A stretch of DNA of 64,000 nt from Nocardioides luteus (GTDB lineage: Bacteria; Actinomycetota; Actinomycetes; Propionibacteriales; Nocardioidaceae): NCBI RefSeq assembly GCF_000960475.2, contig NZ_JZDQ02000033.1, positions 1-64,000 of the forward strand, in the 5' to 3' direction. The notes under the pieces were generated by a model, which was not told the DNA's origin, made no database searches, and was given only the letters and a program-made list of their open reading frames with translations. Shown here in pieces: positions 8,501 through 16,183 of this stretch. The position numbers and the translations under genes were made by a program. The first letter of the stretch is position 1. Every line of letters begins with the position of its first letter.

Positions 8501-9593
8501 CCACCGAGTAGGTGAGCGTGTTCGCGCCCGGCGAGGACGTCCCCTGGCACATCGAGCCCGGGTTGCCCGAGGCCCACGAGGAGAACTGGCCGGCTGCGTT
8601 CCAGGCGGCGTTCACGTCGTCGAAGAACGAGTCGATGTAGCCGATGCCGTTCCAGCCCCAGGAGTTGTTGATGACGTGCGGGCGCTTGGAGACGTCCGGG
8701 TTCTCGCCGTCGGCGTCGGTCGGCTCCAGCAGCCACCAGCCCGAGTCGAGGAGACCGGCGTCGGTGCCGCAGCAGCCGTTGGTCTCGATCCACTCGGCGT
8801 CGGGCGCGACACCGATCTGGTTGCCGGCGCCGTCGTCGCCGACCATGGTGCCCATGGTGTGGGTGCCGTGGCCGTCGAGGTCACAGGGACCGCTGGAGCA
8901 GTCCCCGTAGGCGTCGAACCAGTTGTAGTCGTGGGTGAAGGTGCCGTCGCCGTTGTTGCCGCGGTACTGGTTGACCAGGGCCGGGTGGGTGTAGTCGGTC
9001 CCGGAGTCGACGCTGGAGACGACGATGCCGGCGCCGGTCGCGCCCTGCGCCCAGGCCTCGGGGGCGTGGATGAAGTCGATGCCCCACTCGGTGCCCTGCG
9101 GCGCCGCGGTGGCCTTCTCCTCCTTGACCGGCTCGACGAGCGAGAGCTTGGCCCGCTCGTGGACGGTCTTGATCTCGGGGTCGGCGGCCAGCTTCAGGGC
9201 CAGCTCCTCGGAGCCGTCCTTGACCAGGATCGCGTTCGAGATCGCGTACGTCTTGTAGCTCACCTTGGCGGACTCGAGCTCGGCGACGGCGCCGGCCTGG
9301 GAGGCCTTGGCCGTCTTCTCCAGCGCGTCGACGACGTACTGGCCGCGCTTGGTCCAGTCCTTGATGGACGTGGCAGGTCCGAGGTTGGCCTTGTCGGAGA
9401 AGCGGAGCCAGAAGTCGGCCGAGTCCGACTTCTCGAACTTCGACTCGAGGGTGGAGGTGAGCTTGGCCGCGGGGGCCTTGTCGTCGGCCGTAGGGGTGCC
9501 GGCGAATGCGGGAGTGGCGGCAAGCATCGCAGCGGTGGCGGCGAGTATGCCCGTGGCTGCTACGGCCGAACGGCCGAGGCGTGAATATCTCAA
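5556..9593 (-). CDS. Secreted subtilisin-like (S8) serine protease with carboxypeptidase-regulatory repeats
   Basis: 1345 residues from a TTG start at 9593, with AGGAG 8 nt upstream. Sec signal peptide residues 1-31 (cleavage near AFAG), then a propeptide-like region to about 170. The S8 triad is Asp196 (SVDSGTD), His242 (GHGTHTMG) and Ser414 (NGTSMAAPH), with oxyanion Asn344 (ASGNPG). After the catalytic domain come repeated carboxypeptidase-regulatory-like beta sandwiches, each starting with a GTVT/GVVT motif near 487, 572, 838 and 1263. These are usually surface or adhesion modules. No LPXTG or other anchor is visible, so it is probably secreted. Single-gene unit; the domain layout resembles bacillopeptidase F-type enzymes. 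Confidence 0.9.
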   Translation of the reverse strand: MRYSRLGRSAVAATGILAATAAMLAATPAFAGTPTADDKAPAAKLTSTLESKFEKSDSADFWLRFSDKANLGPATSIKDWTKRGQYVVDALEKTAKASQAGAVAELESAKVSYKTYAISNAILVKDGSEELALKLAADPEIKTVHERAKLSLVEPVKEEKATAAPQGTEWGIDFIHAPEAWAQGATGAGIVVSSVDSGTDYTHPALVNQYRGNNGDGTFTHDYNWFDAYGDCSSGPCDLDGHGTHTMGTMVGDDGAGNQIGVAPDAEWIETNGCCGTDAGLLDSGWWLLEPTDADGENPDVSKRPHVINNSWGWNGIGYIDSFFDDVNAAWNAAGQFSSWASGNPGSMCQGTSSPGANTLTYSVGAVDSSGTVASFSGRGPGQDGLTKPNIAAPGVNVRSSVPGGGYASYNGTSMAAPHLAGAVAALWSYNPALIGNVEETRRLLNEAATDVDDTTCGGTAENNNVYGEGYLDLARLIALAPAEGGTVAGTVTSGGDPIAGATVELDGDTLDRTLTTDAEGHFSADVYVGDYEVTTSAFGFITETGTATVTEDATTTVDFDLAEAPKYTVSGTVTNASTDAPIAGAEVQLSPGNLSATAGADGTYSFAGVPEGTYTIFTEGSGCAEATSSQIEVTGNKTHPIKVVLSYDGYGYFCSEGSSGVRSGTTALGLEGDDVAGSVDLPFSFPLYGDSYTKAYVASNGHLNFLASSTAFNNGAIPSVSVPNAAIYPFWDDLDARGEADVFTGATTVDGVDAFVIEWRDVVPLSTTDPLDFSVTLFEDGRVELGYGDLPSGDRALGGSATIGIENAAGTIGTQFSLDTASLSDGMSITFDLAPMGTVSGVVTDYNTKSGIDGAEVTLTPTAGGSAKTVETGADGSYSVDTVTGAYGVSIGAPDYVSVSRDVTVAEDATATADAQLKAGRLAVTQTALNASLAMGGSVSRNLKIANTGSAPVEVDLGATGEEVVILGDKTASAGVTKSATKKATAVKTKAGAGSKAHGLSSASGSKSGSAEKPSVTAIAPTPAGETTLSHSSSHEVVQSSSVACPSGTTTILRTYSPGDFGISGGFTPTSVSFAVQETANGNTPVTATLYTLPAGAAFTFANLTPIGSGTTTVTSDFGSTYTVPVAASAEIAPDDILVVSVAGAAVYFGGNPAAETSPTYLASDACGTPEPTDAAALGFPDSNIILDVTGETGGGGVAWLDVQPPSFTLAPGKSVTAVVTFDATVDQPGTYTADVVIGNDTPYTVAPVPATMIVKAPSGWGKITGTVTGSGEPLEGAVVALDGVSYDVTLRTKADGTYGYWMQKSNAPLQVIVAADGFVPATKKAQIVAGQTTVYNFDLKPLG

Positions 9594-9924
9594 GGTGGGT
9601 CTCCTTGCGGAAACCGTCGGCAGAGCCCGTGATCAGATCGTGCGCGTTTCCCGGGTAATGCGGACGGATCGAATATTGCCGCCCGAAATCGTTCTCGGGA
9701 TTTGTTACAGGTAAAGACATCCAGGGCGCCGGAGAGCGGCAGATACCTGTCAATGTCGTAAAAGCGACATGATGTCTAGACAGGTTGGCGAGTCAAATAT
9801 GACACGGGTGCGTCATTGACACCGGCCCCGGTATCGACGCCGATTCGAACGCCCCCGCGAAGACCGCGGGTCGTTGAGGTAGGTCCCCTTTCCGTTCGCT
9901 GTACGTTTTTGTGAAAGGAGGGGC
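9594..9924. promoter_or_regulatory. Divergent intergenic region with nested palindromes (9747-9784)
   Basis: This 331-nt gap separates the divergent protease and 604-residue genes. It contains nested inverted repeats: CCTGTC at 9747-9752 pairs with GACAGG at 9779-9784, ATGTCG at 9753-9758 pairs with CGACAT at 9765-9770, and TGTCTAGACA at 9773-9782 is itself palindromic. This AT-rich part is the likely promoter/operator zone. The regulator is unknown, and no small gene was found in the gap. Confidence 0.5.
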
Positions 9925-11739
9925 ATGTCTGCGATCAAGCGCGTGACGAACACGTCCGAGGCCGAGGCGCTGGCGGCGTTGCTCAACGGCGACACCCGCA
10001 CCAAGCCGACCGTGGTGGTGACCGTCGCGTCCGGGCACACCGACCCCTACGCCGACGTGGAGAGGATCGCGGCCGAGATCGGCGACCTCGCCGACCTCTA
10101 CCTGGTCACGACCGGCGGCCACACCTGGGCCTTCTCCAACAGGATGACGCCGGGCACGCAGGTCTACGGCGGCGCCGGACGGGTCTACCCCGTCGGCCTG
10201 GCCTGGAACGTCGATCTGAAGCAGGCACCGCTGCGGTTCGCCTGGAACAGGTCCGAGGGCAAGAAGCTCACCGGTCAGCTCATCGACGACGCCCTCGACA
10301 TGGCCGCGGCCGCCGGCCTCTTCGACAGCGCCCGCACCGCCTCCACCCGCGAGCGCCGCGCCGGCACGGTGCGCTCGATCATGAGCGAGCGCGCCCTGGT
10401 CGACCTCGTCGGTGGCGACATGGCCTCGGTACCGCCCCAGCTCGCCCAGGCCGGAGTGCCGATCGAGCGCGTCCTCGCCCCCGGCATGCACGTCGACGGC
10501 GTCCTGGAGAAGAAGTCACGCTGGCTCGACATCCGGGAGAGCCGCCCCACCGCCGAGGAGGCGCTGAAGACGTACGCCGCCGGCGACATCGTCCCCGCGC
10601 AAGTCCGCTCCGTCCTCGCCGGCTCCGCGGACCTGCGCCTGCATCCCGACGTCACCGTCGAGGTCTTCCGCTCGGACGTGACCGGCGACCCCGACGACGA
10701 TCTATCGGCGCTTCTCACTCCTGGTGAGGTCGTGCTCGCGCGCGTCATCGCCACCGGCCCCAAGTGGCGGCTGTCGCTGCGCGAGGTCCGCGAGCACGAC
10801 ACGGCCCGTGAGGCGCTTTCTCTGTACGCCGGTGGCCCGCCCTGGCTCGACCCGGATGCGCCGCCGCCTGCTGTCGTCGACCATGTCGAGACGGTTCCCG
10901 AGCCTCAGGGGGTCGAGGCCCCGGCCGAGACGGTTCCCGAGCCTGCTCCCGTGGCTCCGGCGAAGCCCGCGGTCCCGACTCCCGCGATGATGCCGCGCCG
11001 CCGGGGCGAGCCCGTCCGTGCAGTCCGGCCGACGCCGGTGCCGGCGCCCTCGCCGCCGCAGGAGAAGGAGGTCGCGCCGGCGAAGAAGGCGGCGGTGCAG
11101 TCGATGTCGCTGCAGGTCACCGCCATCAAGGCCGAGAAAGCCCATCTCGAGGCCGAACTGGCCGGGCTCCGAGACCAGGTCTCGGGGCTGCGCAACGAGC
11201 GCGTGCAGTTCGCCAAGGATCTGGCCCGTGCGGCGCGGCAGGTCGAGACCCGCGACGTCGAGCTGGCCCGGATGCGCTCCCAGCTGCGCCGCGCCAAGCA
11301 GCGCACCGCGCCGCCCGAGGTCGCCCTCCCCGTCTTCGCCGACCGCGAGCGCGGCTTCCGTCACCTGGTCGAGGCCGCCTGGGCCCGCCGGATCCCGGTC
11401 GGCGAGCAGCCCACCCGGCCGCTGCCCGCTTACTCGATCGGGGAGAGGTTCCTCGACAGCGTCGACGCGCTCGAGGGCATCGCCCTCGACAAGATCGCCG
11501 ACGTGGTCATGGAGGTGCTCACCGGCCTCGCGGAGCAGTCGACCGGGCGCGAGCTGCACCAGCTGCGTACCTCTGCCGGGGGCAACGCCGCGCCACAGTC
11601 CCGCCCCGACGGCGCGGTCTGCTACCGGGTCTCGATGCAGATCCACACGCCGAGCGCCCGCCGGCTGCACTTCTGGAAGTGTCCCGACGGCACCATCGAG
11701 CTCTCCCGCGTCGTCGTCCACGACGACATGGAGCCGTGA
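9925..11739 (+). CDS. Uncharacterised 604-residue protein with central coiled coil
   Basis: 604 residues; ATG with a strong AAAGGAGG site. The N-terminal third (VVVTVASGHTDPYADVERIA ... QVYGGAGRVYPVGLAW) is a compact domain I do not recognise. Residues about 240-290 (TPGEVVLARVIATGPKWRLS) look like an S1/OB-type RNA-binding strand set. A Pro-rich linker (about 305-390) and a charged coiled coil (about 392-465) follow. The C-terminal domain ends in RRLHFWKCPDGTIELSRVVV. No signal peptide or membrane segment, so it is cytosolic. It converges tail to tail with the TOPRIM gene (4-nt gap). The architecture suggests nucleic-acid binding; function is not assigned. Confidence 0.75.
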   Translation: MSAIKRVTNTSEAEALAALLNGDTRTKPTVVVTVASGHTDPYADVERIAAEIGDLADLYLVTTGGHTWAFSNRMTPGTQVYGGAGRVYPVGLAWNVDLKQAPLRFAWNRSEGKKLTGQLIDDALDMAAAAGLFDSARTASTRERRAGTVRSIMSERALVDLVGGDMASVPPQLAQAGVPIERVLAPGMHVDGVLEKKSRWLDIRESRPTAEEALKTYAAGDIVPAQVRSVLAGSADLRLHPDVTVEVFRSDVTGDPDDDLSALLTPGEVVLARVIATGPKWRLSLREVREHDTAREALSLYAGGPPWLDPDAPPPAVVDHVETVPEPQGVEAPAETVPEPAPVAPAKPAVPTPAMMPRRRGEPVRAVRPTPVPAPSPPQEKEVAPAKKAAVQSMSLQVTAIKAEKAHLEAELAGLRDQVSGLRNERVQFAKDLARAARQVETRDVELARMRSQLRRAKQRTAPPEVALPVFADRERGFRHLVEAAWARRIPVGEQPTRPLPAYSIGERFLDSVDALEGIALDKIADVVMEVLTGLAEQSTGRELHQLRTSAGGNAAPQSRPDGAVCYRVSMQIHTPSARRLHFWKCPDGTIELSRVVVHDDMEP

Positions 11740-11743
11740 GGCG

Positions 11744-12283
11744 TCAGCCCCAGCACCAAGTCAGCAGCCCGACCAGCGGGTCCGGGATGCGCTCGAGCTC
11801 GACGGCCTCACCGAGGATCGTGCCATAGCGGATCTTGCGCCCCGACGCGGTGCCGAAGAAGCGGTGCAGCTGGTCGGCGACCTCCTCGCCGCGGTGCTCG
11901 GGCTGGTTCTGCAGCGTACGGAACTTGCCGCCCTCGCCGTTGAGCTCGAGGATCTCGACGATCCGCGCCGCGCCGATCGCTCGGATCATCTCGTCCTCGA
12001 GGTCACGCCGGCAGGCGAAGAAGCCCTGCCCGGAGAGATCCTCGCCGATCTGCCGGCCGAGCGCGTTGGCGACGAAGCGCTCCTCGGCCTCGTCGTAGAG
12101 CCCGCCGACCCGGTGTCCCGCCGCCGTCGTCTCCTTGATGAACCGCCCGGCGTTGCCGGCGCCGTTCATCGAGACGACCTCGATGCCGAGCTCGGCCAGC
12201 TCCACCCCGTAGCGCGGCGCCAACGCCTCCACCAGAGCCTTGTCCGACTCCCCCTCGACGAGCAGCGTGATCGGTCGCGTCAT
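11744..12283 (-). CDS. Stand-alone TOPRIM-domain protein (OLD-nuclease-like)
   Basis: 179 residues; ATG at 12283 with AAGGTG 6 nt upstream. ITLLVEGESDKALVEALA supplies the TOPRIM glutamate, and GLYDEAEERF the D-x-[DE]-like acidic pair that would bind Mg2+. The remainder (VEILELNGEGGKFRTLQNQPE, HRFFGTASGRK) matches the TOPRIM tail of OLD-family nucleases, but no ABC-type ATPase domain is fused or adjacent. Family knowledge suggests a nuclease or nucleotidyl-transfer activity. Its gene diverges from the XRE/Fic pair and shares an upstream region with their operator. Confidence 0.7.
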   Translation of the reverse strand: MTRPITLLVEGESDKALVEALAPRYGVELAELGIEVVSMNGAGNAGRFIKETTAAGHRVGGLYDEAEERFVANALGRQIGEDLSGQGFFACRRDLEDEMIRAIGAARIVEILELNGEGGKFRTLQNQPEHRGEEVADQLHRFFGTASGRKIRYGTILGEAVELERIPDPLVGLLTWCWG

Positions 12284-12319
12284 GGCGCACACCTTAGAAG
12301 AAGGTAGGGCGGCGCGCCT

Positions 12320-12364
12320 GTTCCACATATGCAACACCGGGCACTAGCGTTGCATATATGGAAC
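12320..12364. promoter_or_regulatory. 16-bp inverted repeat operator covering the HTH gene start
   Basis: GTTCCACATATGCAAC (12320-12335) and GTTGCATATATGGAAC (12349-12364) are inverted copies with one mismatch, separated by 13 nt. The right arm contains the ATG of the XRE-type gene (12358-12360). This is a typical autoregulatory operator for a toxin-antitoxin-type repressor, and it also lies in the promoter region of the divergent TOPRIM gene. Confidence 0.8.
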
Positions 12365-13107
12365 GCGACGTCGGGCGCCTCGTCGCAGACTGCATCGAGC
12401 GGTCGGGCCTGAGCGCTCGGCAGGTGGCGGCGCGCGCCGGAGTGTCGGCCTCGACGGTCCACCGGATCGTCAACGGTGTGGTCAGCCCGTCGGTCGACAC
12501 GCTCGACACCATCACCACGGCCTGTGGCGCCGAGCTGACTCTGAGCGCCAATCCGCTGGCGACGCCGGCAGCCGCGGCAGCGGCGCGCGCGATCCTCGAT
12601 CAGCTGTACCCGACCGACGTGTCCCCCGACATCGAGGTCTGGGCCGGCCGGCTCGACACCTGGGCCGAGGGCGACCCGATCCAGATCCTCGAGGAGGCCG
12701 CACGTGCCTCCGGCGTTCTCGACCGGCCGGAGGCCGTGAGGCTGAGCGGCGAGGCGACCATCGGCCGGCTCGCCTCTGCCGGCGACGCCTCGGGTGGCCG
12801 CTGGGCGCTCTCCGGCGCGGCCGGCCTGGACCTCCCCTCCTTCGACGACGCCGTCTCACCGATCACGGTCCTGTGGTGCGAGGACCCGGGCTCGATCCAG
12901 CCGCTCCTCACCGACGGCACGCTCCGCCCCGCGCCGGCGCCGCACCAGGCCACCGTGGTCGTCGCCGCCGCCGAGCCCGACCTGTTCCTCGGTGCGTTCG
13001 AACGTGACCGCGTCGTCTACGCGGCCCCGATCCAGATCGCCATCGACGCCATCTCGGTCGGCGGCGACGCCGCGGACCGTGCCCGCGAGGAGATCCGGAC
13101 ATGGTGA
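12358..13107 (+). CDS. XRE-family HTH protein, probable antitoxin/repressor
   Basis: 249 residues. Residues 5-60 form a classic XRE helix-turn-helix (SARQVAARAGVSASTVHRIV then SVDTLDTITTACGAELTL). The C-terminal 180 residues (VWCEDPG..., LFLGAFERDRVVYAAPIQI) are a domain I cannot name; a similar arrangement is seen in antitoxins that carry a C-terminal toxin-binding domain. Its start codon is inside the inverted-repeat operator, implying autoregulation. It overlaps the downstream Fic-like gene by 7 nt, so the two are translationally coupled as a likely antitoxin-toxin pair. Confidence 0.75.
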   Translation: MERDVGRLVADCIERSGLSARQVAARAGVSASTVHRIVNGVVSPSVDTLDTITTACGAELTLSANPLATPAAAAAARAILDQLYPTDVSPDIEVWAGRLDTWAEGDPIQILEEAARASGVLDRPEAVRLSGEATIGRLASAGDASGGRWALSGAAGLDLPSFDDAVSPITVLWCEDPGSIQPLLTDGTLRPAPAPHQATVVVAAAEPDLFLGAFERDRVVYAAPIQIAIDAISVGGDAADRAREEIRTW

Positions 13108-13886
13108 CGAAGCAGCCCCGCTGGGCACCCGACCCCGAGACGTACGCTGCCCGCAAGTCGGCCGCCAGCGACCTCTATCGCGAGGTCGCGGACCGCGAGG
13201 ACCAGGTGCGCGACACCGGCGTCTGGTGGACCGAGGTCGACACCGCCCGGATGCTCCCCAGCGACACCGAGAGCGCGTGGCGGCGGTTCCGCGCGAATCT
13301 GCCCGAGCTGGTCTGGAACGCCGCTCGGCTCGAAGGCAACAGCTTCACCCTTCCCGAGGTGCGCACCCTCCTCTCCGGTGTCACCGTCGGCGGCCACCCC
13401 TCGGGGGACGAGGCGCAGGTGCGAGCGCTCAGCGAGGCGTACGGCGCTCTCCGAGATCTCGTCGGCTACGGCAGGTTCCATATCGACAAATCGACGTCGG
13501 ACCGTCTCAATCGGATCCTCGCCCGCCACGAGACGCCTGACGCCGGCAGATTCCGCGGCGAGGGCACGCTGCGCCGCAACAGCAGCGAACAGCTCCGCGC
13601 CCGCTTCGCCACGCTGCAGGAGCGCATCGCCGAGACCGACGACCCACGGCTCCAGGCGCTGATCTACTTCTGCTCCGCCGCCCGGACCCGGTTCTACGCC
13701 GGTGCCAACAAGCGCACCGCCCTGCTGATGACGACCGGCATCCTGCTGTCCAACGGCTTCGACGCCGTCACCGTCCCGCACTCGCGGCGCCTCGAGCTCG
13801 ACCACGCCCTCGACACCCTCGTCACCACCGACGACGCCACCGAGTTGATGGCCTTCCTGGTCGACTGCGCCGCCTCCGAGGGCTGA
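13101..13886 (+). CDS. Fic/Doc-like protein with degenerate active site
   Basis: 261 residues, overlapping the HTH gene by 7 nt. VWNAARLEGNSFTLPEVRTL (71-90) is the alpha-inhibitory-helix region of Fic proteins; the usual Ser/Thr four residues before the Glu is Ala. The Fic core HPFxDGN(G/K)RT corresponds to TRFYAGANKRT (196-206): the catalytic His is Thr, the acidic residue is absent and there is one extra residue. Canonical Fic enzymes AMPylate or phosphorylate targets; without the His this activity is not expected. It is likely the toxin partner of the HTH protein, or a diverged Fic fold with another role. Confidence 0.75.
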   Translation: MVTKQPRWAPDPETYAARKSAASDLYREVADREDQVRDTGVWWTEVDTARMLPSDTESAWRRFRANLPELVWNAARLEGNSFTLPEVRTLLSGVTVGGHPSGDEAQVRALSEAYGALRDLVGYGRFHIDKSTSDRLNRILARHETPDAGRFRGEGTLRRNSSEQLRARFATLQERIAETDDPRLQALIYFCSAARTRFYAGANKRTALLMTTGILLSNGFDAVTVPHSRRLELDHALDTLVTTDDATELMAFLVDCAASEG

Positions 13887-13889
13887 TCG

Positions 13890-14504
13890 TCACAGCACGC
13901 GATCTGCCCGGTCCCGGGTCGCCCGCACCAGCGCGGCGTTGCGCAGATCGCTCTCGGCGATCTTGGCCTCCGCCTCTTCCCGCGACCTCCCACCGGCGAG
14001 GAACCGCTCGAGCAGCCTGGGCACCAGGATCTCGTCCGGGACATCGACGAACCAGGCCTCGTCCAGCAGGCCGCGTACGTCCTGCCACGGTCCCTCGTCG
14101 AGCAGCAGGTAGTTGCCCTCGGTGATCACGACCGGCTCGTCCTCGATCACCACCCCGCCAGGCACCGGCTCATCGGTGAGCCGGCTGAACCTCGGCCACT
14201 CGACTCGTTCCTGGGCCCGCACCTGTCGCAGCGCCGCCACGTAGGCGTCGGCATCGAAGGTGTCGGGCTCTCCCTTCCGCCCCCTCGCGCCCATCGCGTC
14301 GAGTTCCGCGTTGCTGCGGTGGAACCCGTCCATCGGCGCCACCACCGCAACCCGCCCGGTCTTGTTCAGGATGTCGCGCAGCCGCTCAGCCAGCGTCGAC
14401 TTCCCCGCTCCCGGCGGCCCGACGATCCCGAGCACGAACCTGGCTCCGGCCTTGACGCTGATCTGCTCCGCCAGTCGGAGGAGTCGGTCCTCATCGAGGG
14501 TCAA
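13890..14504 (-). CDS. Nucleoside/sugar kinase family protein, FrcK/uridine-kinase-like
   Basis: 204 residues. I use TTG at 14504, which has GGAGG at a 6-nt spacing; the TTG at 14510 directly abuts the GGAGG. Walker A is GIVGPPGAGKSTL; PMDGFHRSNAELDAMGARGR and KGEPDTFDADAYVAAL are the substrate-binding part of the uridine kinase/pantothenate kinase/FrcK superfamily. VVITEGNYLLLDEGPW is the lid-side motif seen in FrcK-like proteins next to sugar transporters. Substrate is not certain. It lies downstream of the arabinofuranosidase gene in the same direction, separated by a strong hairpin, so it may belong to the same sugar regulon. Confidence 0.8.
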   Translation of the reverse strand: MTLDEDRLLRLAEQISVKAGARFVLGIVGPPGAGKSTLAERLRDILNKTGRVAVVAPMDGFHRSNAELDAMGARGRKGEPDTFDADAYVAALRQVRAQERVEWPRFSRLTDEPVPGGVVIEDEPVVITEGNYLLLDEGPWQDVRGLLDEAWFVDVPDEILVPRLLERFLAGGRSREEAEAKIAESDLRNAALVRATRDRADRVL

Positions 14505-14547
14505 GGTCAACCTCCACGCCGCACTCGGGGATGCCCGGCAACCGGGC

Positions 14548-14607
14548 CTTTTACTAGACGATGACACTGAGTGAACGGGTTCACAAAGTGTCATCGTCTA
14601 ATAAAAG
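14548..14607 (-). terminator. Long hairpin at the end of the arabinoside operon
   Basis: 21-bp arms (14548-14568 and 14587-14607, one mismatch) surround an inner palindrome GTGAACGGGTTCAC (14571-14584). The structure starts 7 nt beyond the arabinofuranosidase stop. A smaller hairpin GCCCGG-CAA-CCGGGC (14533-14547) follows directly. This is probably the operon terminator; the arms are unusually long and AT-containing for this genome. Confidence 0.75.
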
Positions 14608-14613
14608 CAGTCG

Positions 14614-16149
14614 TCAGGACACCGCCACCTCGAGCTCGACGACCGCCCAGGACAACGGCGGCAGGGTCAGGTGCACGGTGCCGTCCTGGACCCCGACCCC
14701 GGTGAGCGGGACGAGCCCGACCGCATCAGGAGCCGACTCGACGTTCGACGTGTGCCGGTCACCACCCTCGGGAATGGTGAGCACCTCGGCGCTGACCACC
14801 CGCGCGGCACCGAGCCCACGCAGGTCGACCGAGACCTCCGACGCCTCCGAGAGCCCACGATTGGCGACGAAGAGCGCGACCCGACCGTCCGCCTCCGACC
14901 AGGTCGCGGCAGCGTCGATGACGTCGACGTCGCCGAACTTCTCGGTGGCGATCTGGTCGGCCGAGACCGCCAGCCGGAGGATCTGCCCGCGGGCGAGCGC
15001 GGCCATCCGGGCGAACGGCCAGAAGATCGTCTGCCGCCAGGCGGAGCCGCCCTCCTCGGAGCGGATCGGGGCGATCACGTTGACCAGCTGCGCCTGGTTG
15101 GCGATCCGGACGCGATCGCCGTGGCGCAGGAGCGAGTTGAGCAGCGTGCCGACGACGACGGCGTCGGTGACCGAGTACTCGTCCTCGATCAGCCGCGGGT
15201 GCTCGCGCCACTCCTTCTTCACCTGGTGGATCTGGTCGGCGGAGTCGAGGCCCTCGGCGTACCAGACGTTCCACTCGTCGAAGGAGATGTCGACCTGCTT
15301 GGTGTGCTTGCCGGCCGCCTTGACGGCGTCGATCGTGGCCACGACACCGTCGATGAAGGCGTCCATCCCGACGGCCTCGGCGAGGAACGAGGCGGCGTCG
15401 CCGGAGCGCTCCTGGTAGTACTCGTGCATCGAGATGTAGTCGATCTCGTCGTAGGCATGGGTCAGCACGGTGTGCTCCCACGAGCCGAACGTCTCCATGT
15501 AGCGGTTCGAGGACCCGACCGCGATCAGCTCGATCGAGTCGTCGACGAGCTTCATCGCCTTGGCCGTCTCCTGGGCCAGGCGACCATACTCGTGAGCCGT
15601 CTTGTGGCCGATCTGCCAGGGTCCGTCGAGCTCGTTGCCGAGGCACCACAGCTTGATGTCGAACGGATCCTCGGCCCCGTTGCGACGACGGAGATCCGAC
15701 CAGTACGTCCCACCGGGATGGTTCGCGTACTCGACCAGCGCCCGCGCCTCCTCGACCCCACGCGTACCGAGGTTGATCGCCTCCATCACCTCGACGTCCG
15801 CCTCGCGGGCCCAGCCCATGAACTCGTGGAGCCCGAACTCGTTGGTCTCGATCGTGTGCCAGGCGCCGTCGATGCGGCGGGGCCGCTCGGCGACCGGCCC
15901 GATCCCGTCCTCCCAGAGGTAGCCGGAGACGAAGTTGCCGCCGGGGTAGCGTACGACCGTCGGGCCCAGCTCCCGGACGAGCTCGAGCACGTCCTTGCGG
16001 TAGCCACGGTCGTCGGCCGTCGGATGGCCGGGTTCGTAGATGCCGGTGTAGACGCATCTCCCCATGTGCTCGACGAACGACCCGAAGAGGCGTCGGGGTA
16101 CGTCGGCGATCGTGAAGTCACGGTCGATGGTGATACGTGCGCGGGTCAT
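14614..16149 (-). CDS. abfA: Alpha-N-arabinofuranosidase, GH51 family
   Basis: 511 residues; ATG at 16149 with AGGAG about 6 nt upstream. The GH51 (beta/alpha)8 signatures are present: RYPGGNFVSGYLWEDGIG, the acid/base Glu173 in WCLGNELDGPWQ, and the nucleophile Glu292 in SFDEWNVWY. A C-terminal beta domain ends LSWAVVELEVAVS. No signal peptide, so it acts in the cytoplasm on arabino-oligosaccharides brought in by the transporter encoded upstream. It is the last gene of the operon whose promoter lies under the LacI operator at 19379. Confidence 0.93.
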   Translation of the reverse strand: MTRARITIDRDFTIADVPRRLFGSFVEHMGRCVYTGIYEPGHPTADDRGYRKDVLELVRELGPTVVRYPGGNFVSGYLWEDGIGPVAERPRRIDGAWHTIETNEFGLHEFMGWAREADVEVMEAINLGTRGVEEARALVEYANHPGGTYWSDLRRRNGAEDPFDIKLWCLGNELDGPWQIGHKTAHEYGRLAQETAKAMKLVDDSIELIAVGSSNRYMETFGSWEHTVLTHAYDEIDYISMHEYYQERSGDAASFLAEAVGMDAFIDGVVATIDAVKAAGKHTKQVDISFDEWNVWYAEGLDSADQIHQVKKEWREHPRLIEDEYSVTDAVVVGTLLNSLLRHGDRVRIANQAQLVNVIAPIRSEEGGSAWRQTIFWPFARMAALARGQILRLAVSADQIATEKFGDVDVIDAAATWSEADGRVALFVANRGLSEASEVSVDLRGLGAARVVSAEVLTIPEGGDRHTSNVESAPDAVGLVPLTGVGVQDGTVHLTLPPLSWAVVELEVAVS

Positions 16150-16183
16150 GGAGCTCCTTGTTGTGACTCGTGCGGTTGGTTGG

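Noticed and set aside
6360..9584. Long open frame on the plus strand opposite the subtilisin gene
   Set aside because: Arg/Gly/Val-rich translation without motifs; it is an antisense shadow of a GC-rich gene with clear catalytic residues on the other strand.
9925..12283. Complete OLD nuclease pair (ATPase plus TOPRIM)
   Set aside because: The 604-residue gene has no Walker motifs, so it cannot be the ATPase half.
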